DNA from: Larus michahellis
Taxonomy: Eukaryota > Chordata > Aves > Charadriiformes > Laridae
DNA: 64,000 nt
NCBI RefSeq assembly: GCF_964199755.1
Contig: NC_133901.1
Location: 12,477,556 to 12,541,555, forward strand
Direction of reading: 5' to 3'
Shown: piece after piece, positions 1-25,880 of the stretch
Layout: the number at the start of each line of letters is the position of its first letter
Position numbering within the stretch: position 1 is the stretch's first letter
The notes under the pieces: generated by a model
What the model was told of the DNA's origin: nothing
What the model saw: only the letters and a program-made list of their open reading frames with translations
Databases searched by the model: none
Program-made: the position numbers and the translations under genes

Positions 1-1571
1 GCAGCATGAGTTGGGGAACAAAGGAATAACAAGGGAGGGTTCATGCTTCTATGTCAGCAAGGGGTGAATCAAGCAGCCATACAAATACGAGGCCCATTAC
101 AGACAGACGTTGCTATGGTGATACCTAGAAAGGATTTTAATTGAGAGAAGTTAGTCACATTTCAGATGCCAAAATCCTCTCCGTCCTTTTCAGAAGTACA
201 AGCTTTGGTGCCTGCTAGGAGATCTCTGATATGTCCATACTGAGGCTGTTCCTATGCTCTTAATGGCAGCTTGCCTCAGGAAAGACCATGGAGGAACAAG
301 ATCAGAAATTCAGGATGTAGGCCCTTAATATTTCAACACTTTCACGAAGACCAGATTGTTAATTAACTGTGTAGCGATGTCACTGCACTGACTGCTGCAG
401 TGCTGCTCCCAAAAGCACCCAGGACTGCCACCAAAGCAGGATGGTGGGTGGGCCCCCTCTAATGAGAGCCTTATGCTGAGAAGCTCTCTGGTATGCAGTC
501 TGATTGCCCTAGCTTCCCTTATATAAGCTCTGCCACAGGAGCACACTTCCTTCAAAGGTGGCATATTGCATCCATCTCCCCTTTTTCTTTCTGTTGCGTG
601 CGTTAGGAAAATGCCAGTGCATCAGCAGAAGACTCAGGAGCAGGAAATCATACACAAGATGCTGAAAAGCAGGAATAATGGCAGCACTAAAGTCATGGTT
701 GTCCAAAGAACATGTCCTGACTCTAGCTCTTCCTCCAAGACCAAGCAATATTTAAGAGAAACAGAAATATGAGTTTCCAGGATGAGTTAAGATAACTGAT
801 TTCCTGAAATAATGCTCTTCAGAGCTCAGGCTTTTGAATTAAGCCTTTTAGAGAAGACAAAAAGATGAATACTCACTGTGGAAGTAGCTTCCCTTGTAAT
901 CAGAGTTTATAAAAATAATGTTTTCACATTGACAGTGAATATAGTTTGTATTTGCCAGTTTTGCAGGATTTAGTCAGGATAATGTTCCTTGATTTTTGGA
1001 ATCCTGTCTTTCTCCCCTTGAATGTATGTTTTTAACCCAGAAATGCTCTTTATCCACCCACAGTCCTTTATTTAGGACTTAAATAGTGGGTTTCATTTTT
1101 GCCCCAAGAGGACACCTCAGGTTTGTCCCAGAAAGCAGATCTGGTGGCTGGAAGGCTGCTTAAGACTGGGCAGAACAAGGGACTTCATATGACATCTCTG
1201 ATGTGGAAAGGACTGGTAAAAAAGGAATATTACTGGGAGCGTTTAAGCTTGGTCTTCAGATAGCAAATAGTACTTGTAAGCACAAATACTGATGGGGGAC
1301 ATGAGACAGGTCCTCACAGTAAAAAAGAAAAGCAACTCTCCTCAGGGTCCCGTAATAAAACTCTTATTTAGCTGTAAGCTAAATAGGTTTTATTAAGTAT
1401 GTATACAGCATCTCCATGCAGAGTCTTTGCTTATGCAATGCTAATAAGAACCAAGGGCATATCTATGAACAGGAAAAAAATGATCTGAATCCAAACCTGG
1501 GAAGAAAAGACCATTGTGGGGCACCCACGGCTTGATTTCTGAAATCAAAGCAGCAGGAACATGAAGAACAC

Positions 1572-1757
1572 TATCACAGAATCATAGGGTTGGAAGGGAC
1601 CTCTGGAGATCATCTAGTGCAACCCCCCTGCCAGAGCAGGGTCATCTAGAGCAGGTTACACAGGAATGCGTCAAGGCAGGTTTTGAATGTCTCCAGAGTT
1701 GGAGACTCCACCACCTCTCTGGGCAGACATCAGTGCTACAGGGAAAAGTGTCCTCCA
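1572..1757 (-). mobile_element. CR1 LINE, 3'-end fragment
   Basis: Read on the minus strand this is the CR1 3' untranslated tail. On the plus strand it begins ATCACAGAATCATAGGGTTG and is followed by the familiar stretch up to the end of the CR1 coding part (CTCCACCACCTCTCTGGGCAG). The element is 5'-truncated and has no usable ORF. It lies in EHHADH intron 5 in the same orientation as the gene. The high-coordinate boundary is approximate. Confidence 0.9.
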
Positions 1758-4060
1758 TGCACAGGAGCTAACAGATACATGCTTTGTTTTACTAGGGTTT
1801 GTAGTCCAGGTGGCACAAAGGACAGATCAAGTCTATAAAATTTCTATCAGTAAAAGCAACATGTAAGCATGCAATATCAAATATTGTGCTATTTAAAGAA
1901 AAAAAAAATCATCCTAGAGTTGTAAAACCTCAGGACAATACAGGACTTCACATGCAAGAGGCAGGGCTAGCCTAATGCACTTCCTTGTGCAGTGAACTGC
2001 CTGTGAATTTCTGAGAACCGAAGCTGAAACTGGACCCCTGCTCCTCAGGCTTGCAGTGGTCTCAGGCCTGCCAGAGGCAAGTCCAGTTTATGTCAGACCT
2101 TTTACAAACTCTGGCTGTGTCAAAGGGGCACTTCACTAGACCTTCTGCTTGAAGGTGGCAGCCAGAATCACGAGCCCTGGAGAGAGATTAAAATGTCTTT
2201 ATTGCACATTTTCCCAGAGATGATGTGCTCAAGGCCCTTGCAATGGTAGCTGAAAGCCTTTCTCCAACAGTCTCCATTTAAAGCATGCAATTGCCTAACA
2301 CCAGTATCTGTTACTCCTTTGGGTTTTCTGAGACTCAGAAGAAACACATGATTCCTCCACTGTTACTCCTAGTGGCTTAGAGTCAGAAACTCACATTCAT
2401 CTTTCCATGCAGCATTTAATACCTGTGGGCCCTGAGCTAATCTAAATTGAACAGATTTTCCTTGACTCTTTGGTGCAAGCCATTGATGCTTTTGTGCTCC
2501 GAGAAGATGATAAAGGTCAATCAGCAGACGTGGACAGAAAGCAAGGGATGATTGCTTTCATCCTTTTTATGAAGGGAGAGCTTCATCAAAGAAGTCTGCT
2601 ATCAGCAGCCATTTTTTCCTCCAGCTGAGGAAGACTACAGAAGGCCAGCAAGAGGTGGGCAATATAAGCTGCAAGCTAATGCCTCCTACCACAAGCAATT
2701 ACAGCAATTTTCCAATTTTGTGATGCCATCAGGTGGACAAATTATATAATGCAGCTTTGAATCAGTGCAGTGATTATTAAGCACATTTAATGAAAGAACA
2801 TTCTGATTGTCTCCAAGGATTTAGCTCCTGTATGTTCCTTCTAAAAAATGCCTTCAAAAGTGAAGATATTTTCCTTTGCCTGAAGAAGGCCAGGAACATA
2901 TGCTCACTTACTATCTGCGATATAGAATTACTGTTTTCAATGAAAAAATTAACTTAGAACCAATAATTGTCCCTGTGTATTACTACAAGCACTTATTCAG
3001 GACTGTTTCAGAACTCCTTTTGAAGGTGTTCTTCATTAGGAATAATCCACAGAAATGTATGGATGAAGATGCTTTCCCAAAATAGCTTCCATAAAGGTAG
3101 CTCTGTCAACTGTGTATCGAAAAAATAATCAGAGACCCTTGCTTCAGTAAGGCCAGTCATTTGAGACTGATCTTTTGCCATGAGATAGTGCAGCTCCAGT
3201 GCTGAGAAAGCTTTAGAAGAAAATAATTTTGGATGATTCTTTGAGACTTATCTTGCAGTACAGCCTTCCCAGGAACAGAAATTCCCCCAGTGACAAAACT
3301 AGTTATTTAGCCAAACTGCTCTGTAAGAAGTCAGCAGTTGTTAGGCTCATGTTAAAAAAATAAAATAAAAAAAATATATCTATCAGAAACAAAACACTGC
3401 ATGTCATACAAAGACAGTTGACTTCTGTGATGGCATTATTTTGTGCATCTCTACTTCTGGTTTTATTAGGATTATTTGAAAAATGTTCACTGAAAACAGA
3501 ACTCAACGTGAACAAAAACCAGACCAGCTATGCACAACTGTCATCTTCTGCAGCTCTGAGTTAGTGCTTGATGTAGAGAAATAAAATCACTGGTTTGCCT
3601 TTGTATGGCAGAAGAATTATATTAACTTTAGGCAAAGGCCAAAGCCAGGAATATCTCAAAAGGAACATATGGACTCTGGGTACACCATTCTTTCAAATTA
3701 TCAGGTAACCTGAGGCTAAATAGTGCATCAAAATTTTCATGGTCTTCTGCAAGGTCTAATCAGAAATTTTCCAAGCAGGAAAGAAATAAATATTAGCTGA
3801 CTTTCCAGTATTTTTACTGTTAAAGCACATACTGTAAATGTCAGTAAAGCTGTTGGAAAGAGTCTGAAAGCATTTTTAAAGTCCTGTTGGAGTTGGTATA
3901 TAGTGTGATGTGAACACTTTCAATGACATTACTCACTTTTACCGGGGTAACTCAAACCAGCAACAAACAGATAGAAAATATACCACCAATAATGAGTAAG
4001 ACTGGGGCAGGTTACCTGCTGGACGTCCAGCTAGGATCCTTGTATGCTTATACAATTCTC

Positions 4061-4079
4061 AAAAAAAAAAAAAAAAAAA
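4061..4079. repeat. A-run, 19 bases
   Basis: An uninterrupted run of 19 A. No repeat tail or processed gene was recognised directly beside it. It is probably a simple repeat. Confidence 0.9.
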
Positions 4080-5496
4080 TTTCTTGGTAGTGACAATTTC
4101 CAATGAAGATGAAGCTACAGAAGAAGAATTTGTCAGCAGCAGTAGAGGGCAAGTTCCAGAAAGCAAATTACACTGAGGAATAGTGTGCTCAATGATTCAT
4201 TCCTGAAGCTATCCTCTAAGGTTAAGCTGGTTTTCACAACTGTCAACCACTGCACAATGTCTGTCACAGAAGAAACAGGCATACAAATATCTAAATTTCA
4301 CATAGTATTTGTTGAAATCCAGAATACTTGATGGTTTGCCAGTTCCAGCAATATATCTATTACTCATTTTGTGATACACTGCTGCTGCCATCAGTTCTGG
4401 TATAGAACGTATGCAGGGCATCATTCAGAAGCCCAGAGGGTACATCAAAAGGAATACTGTTTGTTGGGTTAATTTGCCTAGAAGAGTAGTAATGTTTCAC
4501 TGCGTTCCCAACAGATGAAGAAACAAAGTTCTCATTCAAAACAGGAAAAAAAATCAGTGAACCAAAGTATCTTCGTTTTTCTTAGAAGGAATCCTGAAGT
4601 ACCTCACTTATCTCTTTCTAAAGAATTATATTTACCTATAGGGAAAGAGAAAAGAGGACTGCTTGTGTCATCAATTTTGCACCAAAAATGAAGACTAAAA
4701 ATACTACAGGATGAATACAGTGAGAAGGAAGGGCATCTCTTACAGAAAACCTAGCTGAAGTATACCCTTTTGCACTTATCTGGTAAATCCCAAGTTGTGG
4801 GGAAGTACACAAGACACTGATTTTTAAGAATAGCCCATTCATTGAACGATCTGAAAAATATGGTGTGCTGTCATCTAGGACAAAGCTTAGGCTGCTTCAA
4901 CTTCTAGCACAGAAGTGCTCCTACAGAGAAGAAAAGGCCTTGTTTGTAGTGAGGAGCGCTGTTATTTCTTTCCACATCCCTCCCATCTCCACAGGCCATT
5001 TTCTTACATAGCAGCTAAAGGATTAGGGACATAGTCGCTTACAGATTCGTGGATCATAAGTTGGGCTGAGGATGTGCCAGCCCCTCCACTCAAGGGAGAA
5101 AGTTATTTTTGAATAGCCGTTATTGATGGTGCAACCAGAATACGTGCAATACCAGCTGTGATCCAAAACTATATACGGAAAGAGCACATACTCCCCAAAA
5201 TCAGTGGAGTGCAGCAGCCCAGAGGAGCGTGTGAGTTTGGATATATAAGTAAGAAGCAGGAGGACTTGATACGTATCTGTTCACCAAATCCGCACTTGAA
5301 TTTCTGCAGCTCTCCAGCATCTGAATTTTTTGTTTCAGACACAAAACAAATTCTGTAATTAATTCTATCTTATATGGATGCCAAAACTCAACGAATGGAG
5401 CATATAAATTGGAATAAACTGGTGGGCTTTGTTCTGGCTCTGCAGCCCTGAAACATCACCAATTATTTCTTGGCGTTGCTACAATTCTTTCCTCAC

Positions 5497-19898
<14,402 letters not shown>

Positions 19899-20160
19899 GC
19901 CGAGCCCCCGCCGCTCTTCCCCGGGCACAGGGGCCGGACGCCGTGGTGTCCCGCCCGGAGCCCGGCCCTCCCCGCCGGGGCGGGCCGCCCACAGCCCGGC
20001 TGCCGTCCCCGGCCTGTCCAGAGAGGGGGCCTCTGCCCGGGGTTTAACGTGCGCTTCCCCCCAAGTTCTGCGCCCTCCATCTCCTCGGGGGTTATTTCAC
20101 AGCCAGCCCCTCTGTCCGGTGCAGGGTCACCGACCCCTGTTCGGGAAGGATGGCAGGGCT

Positions 20161-23100
20161 CGGGATCTGCAACGTGCTCTCGGTGTTTAAATGGAAATCG
20201 TCTGTCACAAGAGCTGGTCGGTCCGGTTTAAAACACCCACAGGGGCTGAGGCCCACGGGATTTGTTTAAATTAATACAGGGAAGCTAATGAAGTGAGGAT
20301 GTGGGAAGCTTTGCCGCAGTATAAAATCCATATTAGAAAAATGCCAGTTTGTAGGAAAAAAAAAAAGTAGTTTCTAATATTACAACATGCACTAAAATGT
20401 AATTGAAGGGAGAGAAAAGGCTCTTCAGAGGGAAAATTCCCAGACATTGAAGAAGTGGTGAGATTTTAGATGGATCGGCTGGTGTCCGGCTGCCCTGCGC
20501 TGTCCCAGCTGCAGCTCTGCAATCCCAGGAGTTTATCCTAATTAGCTTGTTGTGGAAAGTTAACTTTGCTGGAGATGTTTTTGTAACTCTACGATCTCTC
20601 TTCTGTATCTCTTGGCCTTTAAAAGTCAGCCACTGGGCTGTGGCTCCTTCCCCGGCCTGGAGAAGGTAATTTTAGAACTTGGTTTATGTGTACGGAAAGG
20701 TCCATACAAATATATACTCTTCACTCATTGCAACTGCTGTCTTTATTGTTACTGCTGTTGTGGTGGGTGGCTACAGCTCTTCTGTCATTTGTTAAGTAGT
20801 GCAAAAAACCCCACACCAAACCCAGGGATATTACTTTGCAACTTGCTTGTAAAACAGTGTGTTTTGGGAGTTTATAAAAATGCTGTAAACTGTGCCTTGG
20901 AGGGCTGACTGATCTGTTGTATTTTTATTAACCAGAATGAAACCAAAGATCACTCTGAGTTGTACTTTCTGCTTATAATTTATGGGTCTGTTTTACTTGT
21001 CTTGTAATAGTACAACTGCTATAGTTATGACAAAACAGGACCCTTCTGAGCAAGAATAAACATGGAAGAAAACGGTTCTCGGAAAAAGAAAGCTCAGTGA
21101 CTCTACAGAGTCACAGAAAGGCTCCAGTAAATGTTTAAGGTTTATTGTTGTAAGCTTTATGTTTGTCTTTTGTTTTGGTTTTTTTTTTCTTTTTTTTCCT
21201 TAAAGATAAATAGAGTTTGGTAGTGAGAGAGGAAGTGCATTAAGAGGAAATTAAAGTCTTCAGTCTTTGTTCTGTGCTGAGTTGTACAAGGATGAAGCAC
21301 AAGAGCCTGAGCTTAAATGCAACTCCCAGACCGATGGAGGAAGACAAATGCATGATCATGGGCCCCAAGATGAGGTTTCTTCCTGGTTTTCCCACTTGCA
21401 GCAGAGCTGTTCTCATAGCAGCCTGCTCTGAGGCAACGCAGCTCTGCTCTGTTAGGGCACAGGCAGCCATAGGAGGGGAGCCAGGCTGCAGACCCTACTT
21501 AACCTTAACAAAAATGTCATCAAGATGGTCAAGTTTCTTTCTGTAAGCTTTTGAGAAATTCACTAAAAGCTTGTACAGGTCTCTGGCACTTCTGTTTCTA
21601 AGGCTCTTCTGCAAGGAGCCGGGCTCTCCCCTGCAGACTGCCTGGCAGTTTATACTGAGATGCAAAACGGCTGTTGACTATGAAACCACAAGACATGGTG
21701 GCAGCTTTCTCTAGCCCTAGGCCTGCCAAAAGAAAAGATATCTTGCTGTATGAAGAGAAATACAGCTAAAATTGCATATCTAAAATTGCTCCTGTCTTCA
21801 TCCTCTGCTGGGGGACAGCTCTACTCTTACTTGTCTGCAGCAGCTGATGCCATTTCAGAAGTGAACTATGGTTATGGTAGAGGCTTAACTTTGTGTAGGA
21901 AAGTTTGAGTAGTAATGAAAGGCTTTCTTTCAACAGGACGAGGTGGGTTGTGGATATTTATGTTATGATATTTATGTAGGTTGTGGACATATATGGTGGT
22001 GTTAAGTTTTATTACTGGTCTTTTGACTGCATAGTAGAGGATAATGCTCAGAAAATATACCTGGTGCCCACTCCAGCTCTGGAGAAAGAAAAGGCATCTC
22101 AAAACGGGAACATCAAATCCTTAGAGACTCCACTACTAGACATGGAAAGGAGGAATGTTCACCAAAGGACAGATTTCAATGAATGTGAGTGTTGTACTTT
22201 ATCTTCCACATCCCCCAGCATGTGCTGTGGTAAAAGAAAAAGAACCCTGCTTCCTCCTGAGCTGGAGCAAGAGGAGTCTGTCGTCTCCTGCAACCTCCTG
22301 GGATCTTCAGCCTGGTTCAGGAAGTGCTGAATGATACAAACGAATGCTTTATTTATAGGAGAGAGGGGTTAACATTTATTCCAGTATAGCATTGATGCAA
22401 GGTACTTCAGAAGATGCAGCTTGATTTGCTATAAACTTATTCACACAGAACAAAAATCCCTGGAAAATCATCGTTTTACTAGTTGCAGAAACACGTCTGT
22501 TTCTGACCCCAGAGGCGCTGGAAAAGGAGGGTCTGGAGTGATGGTCCAGCTGTTGGAGTAGAGCTGAAGCTACCTCTGAGGAATATGGAAGGTCTAACTA
22601 GCTGTGTCGTATAATCAGAGCTGAGGTTTTGTGGTAAAACCTGTGGTCACAGTGCTGAGAGGGGAAGGAACTCTGAAAACTTACTTGGTTTTGACACCAG
22701 CTGGTCTAAACATCAGGCTTGAATTACACCCTGCTGTTGAAACAGCGTCTCAGAGAGGCAGCTAAATTCATCAACAACTGTTTTCTGCTTTCCCTTTTAC
22801 AGCTATGACTTTTTCAAAATTTTTTTGGCTTAAGAAAACCCCTTATTTGGTGTTAAAAGAGCTGATGATCTCCTCACCTTTATAATCTTTTGTCTGGTGT
22901 TCTTTGCTCTCTGATCCTGGCTAATACCCTCATCTCTGGTTAAAAAAAAAAATATAATAAATTGGTAAACATCTGATCATAAAATAATTTTTAAAGGCTC
23001 CTTTGGTTATACAGAGCCTTAAGTGACCTCCTCTGCTAACTGTGAAGTTCTTTTCTAAACCGTCTTCAAAATCAGCCTTCCAGAGCCTCAGTGAGCTGGA

Positions 23101-24348
23101 GTTCATCCCCTCCGGCCTGGCATGTACAACTCTTTGAAAGGCACCTCCACAACAATGGATGTTGGTTTTGCTTTAAATGTGATAACGACACACTTAAAAA
23201 CTTTTCCTCCTTGCTGGGTATTCTTTGAGGTTTTTTTTTCCTTTAGCAAAAAAGGTTTTAAATGTCCTGGAAACTTTGCTGCCTCTTCTATCTTCTAGAC
23301 CAAAGCTGGGCATAATTAAATGCATAATTAAATTTGTGGCTGTTAATATGTACTTAAAAACAGGGCTGTAGGTGGAGAACAGCTGTATATGCAACACTGG
23401 GCTCCCCTTTGGAAAGAAGCAGCTCATTTTCTTTTAAAATGTATGTGTGCAGTTGTGGAGAGCACAGCGACACAGCTCAGAGCAGGACAACTATTCGTCT
23501 CGCTGAGGCTTTACTCTGCTCCTTGGCTTATTGAAACCAAGAGTTACCCCTCTGAGACTCCCTGCCGCATCAGGTCTGTTCTGTATATATTTTAACATCC
23601 AGACTGCAAAGACAAAGCCATTGACAGCTTTGCACACATAAAGCTGCTGTAACATATTTGTTAGCAATGTCTAAATCCACAGTATTTTCTGTCACGTGGG
23701 TCCCCTGTACAGCATTTATTTCCCTCTGAACTACTCCGTGCATTTCAGATTTAAGTGGTCTTAAACAGATATATACCATTTCAAATGGAGGATCTTGAGT
23801 TCTCCCTGCCAGAACAAAGTATATTCCAGTTGTTTTTAATAGTTCAAGCCTATTTCATGATTTCTAAGCGCTGATATTTGCGTGGTTCCAAAGCAACACC
23901 TCCTGGCAAGCTGTGGTATTGCTTGTGTGAGCAGAGAGACCTCCCTCTTGGATTGATACCCGACAGAACAGCAAGGCAGCGGAGTGATCTGCGGCGCTAG
24001 TTCCTCAGCGTGCAAATCAGAGTGTGGGTGACGTGGCTGTTACAACTTCCACTGGAGAAGAGATAAAAGTGGGGAGTGCGTTTTAGAATTTTTTAAATGA
24101 GAGCAAACGTAAGTGCGTAGTGCTGACATACAGGTATTGCTGCCTTTTTTGTTTGTTTGTTTGTTTATAGCACATGTGCTGGTTTACAGTGAACAACAGC
24201 ACCAATTCCAATGCAGGGCTTTATCCAAAAAACCGTGAAGGCTGCGAACAAACAAAGCTCACTATCATCCCCATAAATGGTAACATGGACATTAGTGTTC
24301 ATCTTTGCCCTCTTAATTTACTTCCTTCTCTATCCCAGCATAAAAATG
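20161..24348. other. Intergenic spacer upstream of EHHADH
   Basis: Unique AT-rich sequence with T-rich patches (21179-21200) and a GTTT microsatellite (24147-24166). No gene, RNA gene or young repeat was recognised. The open frames are short and lack domains. Confidence 0.6.
24147..24166. repeat. (GTTT)n microsatellite
   Basis: Four to five copies of a GTTT unit following a T-run. Confidence 0.85.
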
Positions 24349-24522
24349 ACTGGTCCAGGTTGCCCAGAGAAGCTGTGGCTGCCCCATTCCTGGAGGGGTT
24401 CAAGGACAGGTTGGACGGGGCCTGGAGCAACCTGGTCTGGTGGGAGGTGTCCCTGCCCAGGGCAGTGGGTTGGGACTGGGTGATCTTTAAGGTCCCTTCC
24501 AACCCAAACTAGTCTGTGATTT
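24349..24522 (+). mobile_element. CR1 LINE, 3'-end fragment
   Basis: The last codons of CR1 ORF2 (GTCCAGGTTGCCCAGAGAAG onward) are followed by the 3' untranslated tail, with TGATCTTTAAGGTCCCTTCC at 24481 and a final CTGTGATT. Heavily 5'-truncated, plus strand. Confidence 0.92.
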
Positions 24523-24952
24523 CTTTTCCCATTTGTTCAATCTTTCAGTATAAAGTCACCCACACCCTATTTTTAATCATTTTAATAATTTCAGCTTGTC
24601 CCAAATTACATTTCACTAGCTCGTAACATCATAGTGACGACAGAAGTCTGCTGAGGTGTGCAGCCCGCGTTCATAATGATGCTGTCAATCTGTAATTCGC
24701 TCTCAAATACAGAGCTGCCCACGAGCTGCACCTGACACACCCAGCTCACTTATTTTCCTTCAAAATACTTTATAGGGGACATTTTCACGTGTTCGTCTAC
24801 AGACGACCAACTAACTCCCCTCTCTGAAATACAGCTTATTGTAATTTTGCTAGGGAAGACCCTGGAATCCTAATACTCTACAGCGAATTAGGGGAAAGCA
24901 ACCTCTGATGTAAGAAAAGCATCCTTCCTGTTTGGCAAAGAGGCAGTCAGGA

Positions 24953-25484
24953 TCATAGAATCGTCTAGGTTGGAAGGGGCCTTTCAGATTATCCAGTTCA
25001 ACCATCAACCTAACACTGCCCAAACCACCACTAACCCACGTCCCTCAGCACCACGTCTGCCCAGCTTTTAAATACCTCCAGGGATGGCGACTCCACCACT
25101 GCCCTGGGCAGCCTCTTCCAATGCTTGACAACCCTTTCCGAGAAGAAATTTTTCCTAATACCCATCCTAAACCTCCCCTGGCGCAACTTGAGGCCGTTTC
25201 TTCTTGTCCTGTCACCTGTTCCTTGGCAGAAGAGACCGACCCCCCCCTGGCTACTCCCTCCTTTCAGGGAAATGGTCACTGTCCCAGTCCTGCTGGCCAC
25301 ACTATTGCTGATACAGGCCAGGATGCTGTTGGCCTTCTTGGCCACACTGCTGGCTCACATTCAGCCAGCTGTCAGCCAACACCCGCAGGTCTTTTTCCAC
25401 CGGACAGCTCTCCAGCCACTCTTCCCCCAGCCTGTATCGCTGCATGGGGTGGTTGTGACCCGAGTGCAGGACCCGTCACTTGCC
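24953..25484 (-). mobile_element. CR1 LINE fragment, minus strand
   Basis: The 3' tail is at low coordinates (TCATAGAATCGTCTAGGTTG). It is followed on the plus strand by the reverse complement of the ORF2 C-terminal region, including the [20 protein letters not shown] stretch on the minus strand. Internal deletions are visible: the usual segment between the LKGG region and the [12 protein letters not shown] region is collapsed. The element ends close to the second CpG island. Confidence 0.92.
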
Positions 25485-25609
25485 CTTACATCCCAAAGTC
25501 CCACATACGCTCACAAAGACGCCAAGCGCGTCGTGAGGGGGGAGATGGCACCACCCGCCCTCAGCAGCCGCCTCACGGCTTCCCGCCCAACCGCCGCCCG
25601 CGCGCCCCT

Positions 25610-25619
25610 GCGCATGCGC
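25610..25619. promoter_or_regulatory. NRF1-type site
   Basis: GCGCATGCGC, the exact palindromic core of the NRF1 consensus, preceded by T. Such sites are common in CpG-island promoters close to the transcription start. Confidence 0.75.
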
Positions 25620-25623
25620 GGCG

Positions 25624-25633
25624 CCGGAAGTGA
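25624..25633 (+). promoter_or_regulatory. ETS/GABP-type site
   Basis: CCGGAAGTGA, a full ETS-family consensus, four bases downstream of the NRF1 palindrome. Confidence 0.75.
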
Positions 25634-25634
25634 C

Positions 25635-25643
25635 GGGGCGGGG
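25635..25643 (+). promoter_or_regulatory. GC box (Sp-family site)
   Basis: GGGGCGGGG directly after the ETS site. The three sites form a compact core-promoter cluster. Confidence 0.65.
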
Positions 25644-25713
25644 AGAGGCCAGACCGGTACCGAGCGGCGGACGTGGTGCCCAGGTAACGCGGCGGGGGGC
25701 GACTGGGCCCGGG

Positions 25714-25809
25714 GGCCCGGCCGGCTCTCGGCGGACGAGGCAGCGGGAGGGTCAGTGCGGGACTGCGCCGACCCTCCCGCTGCCTCGTCCGCCGAGAGCC
25801 GGCCGGGCC
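25714..25809. repeat. Perfect 40-bp inverted repeat with 16-base loop
   Basis: The left arm is 25714-25753 and the right arm 25770-25809. The arms are exact reverse complements over all 40 bases, for example CGGCGGACGAGGCAGCGGGA on the left against TCCCGCTGCCTCGTCCGCCG on the right. The loop is 25754-25769. The arms are very GC-rich, so DNA or RNA hairpins would be extremely stable. It could be a genuine foldback or an assembly artefact. Confidence 0.95.
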
Positions 25810-25880
25810 TGGGGGTCCATCAGCGGTGAGGCTCCGGCCCCCTCGGGACAGCCACCGGGCCCTCAGGGGGGTGATGGGTA

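Larger units (their letters stand above)
1..5496 (-). other. EHHADH: EHHADH intron 5 (partial)
   Basis: AT-rich intronic DNA. It contains a CR1 tail near 1572-1757, an A-run at 4061-4079 and no recognisable exon. Open frames here are short and match neither the second half of EHHADH nor any domain I know. The intron runs beyond the window edge, so it is longer than 5.4 kb. Confidence 0.75.
25500..25880 (+). promoter_or_regulatory. Second CpG island, probable plus-strand promoter (MAP3K13 by gene order)
   Basis: A short, very GC-rich and CpG-rich island. It contains an NRF1-type palindrome, an ETS site and a GC box within 35 bases, then a candidate first-exon splice donor (CAG|GTAACG, exon end 25683). 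In other vertebrates MAP3K13 lies next to EHHADH and is transcribed away from it, which fits a plus-strand promoter here. The identity is inferred from gene order only; no coding exon of that gene was recognised in the window. Confidence 0.6.

Noticed and set aside
4061..4079. A-run as the tail of a processed pseudogene
   Set aside because: No gene-like sequence lies next to it on either strand.
22141..22176. Possible PPAR-type direct-repeat-1 site upstream of EHHADH (TCACCAAAGGACA)
   Set aside because: One half-site is far from the consensus; too weak to call.
25125..25829. 234-codon plus-strand open frame
   Set aside because: Its first half is the antisense of a CR1 element and its second half is CpG-island DNA including the inverted repeat. 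No protein similarity was recognised.
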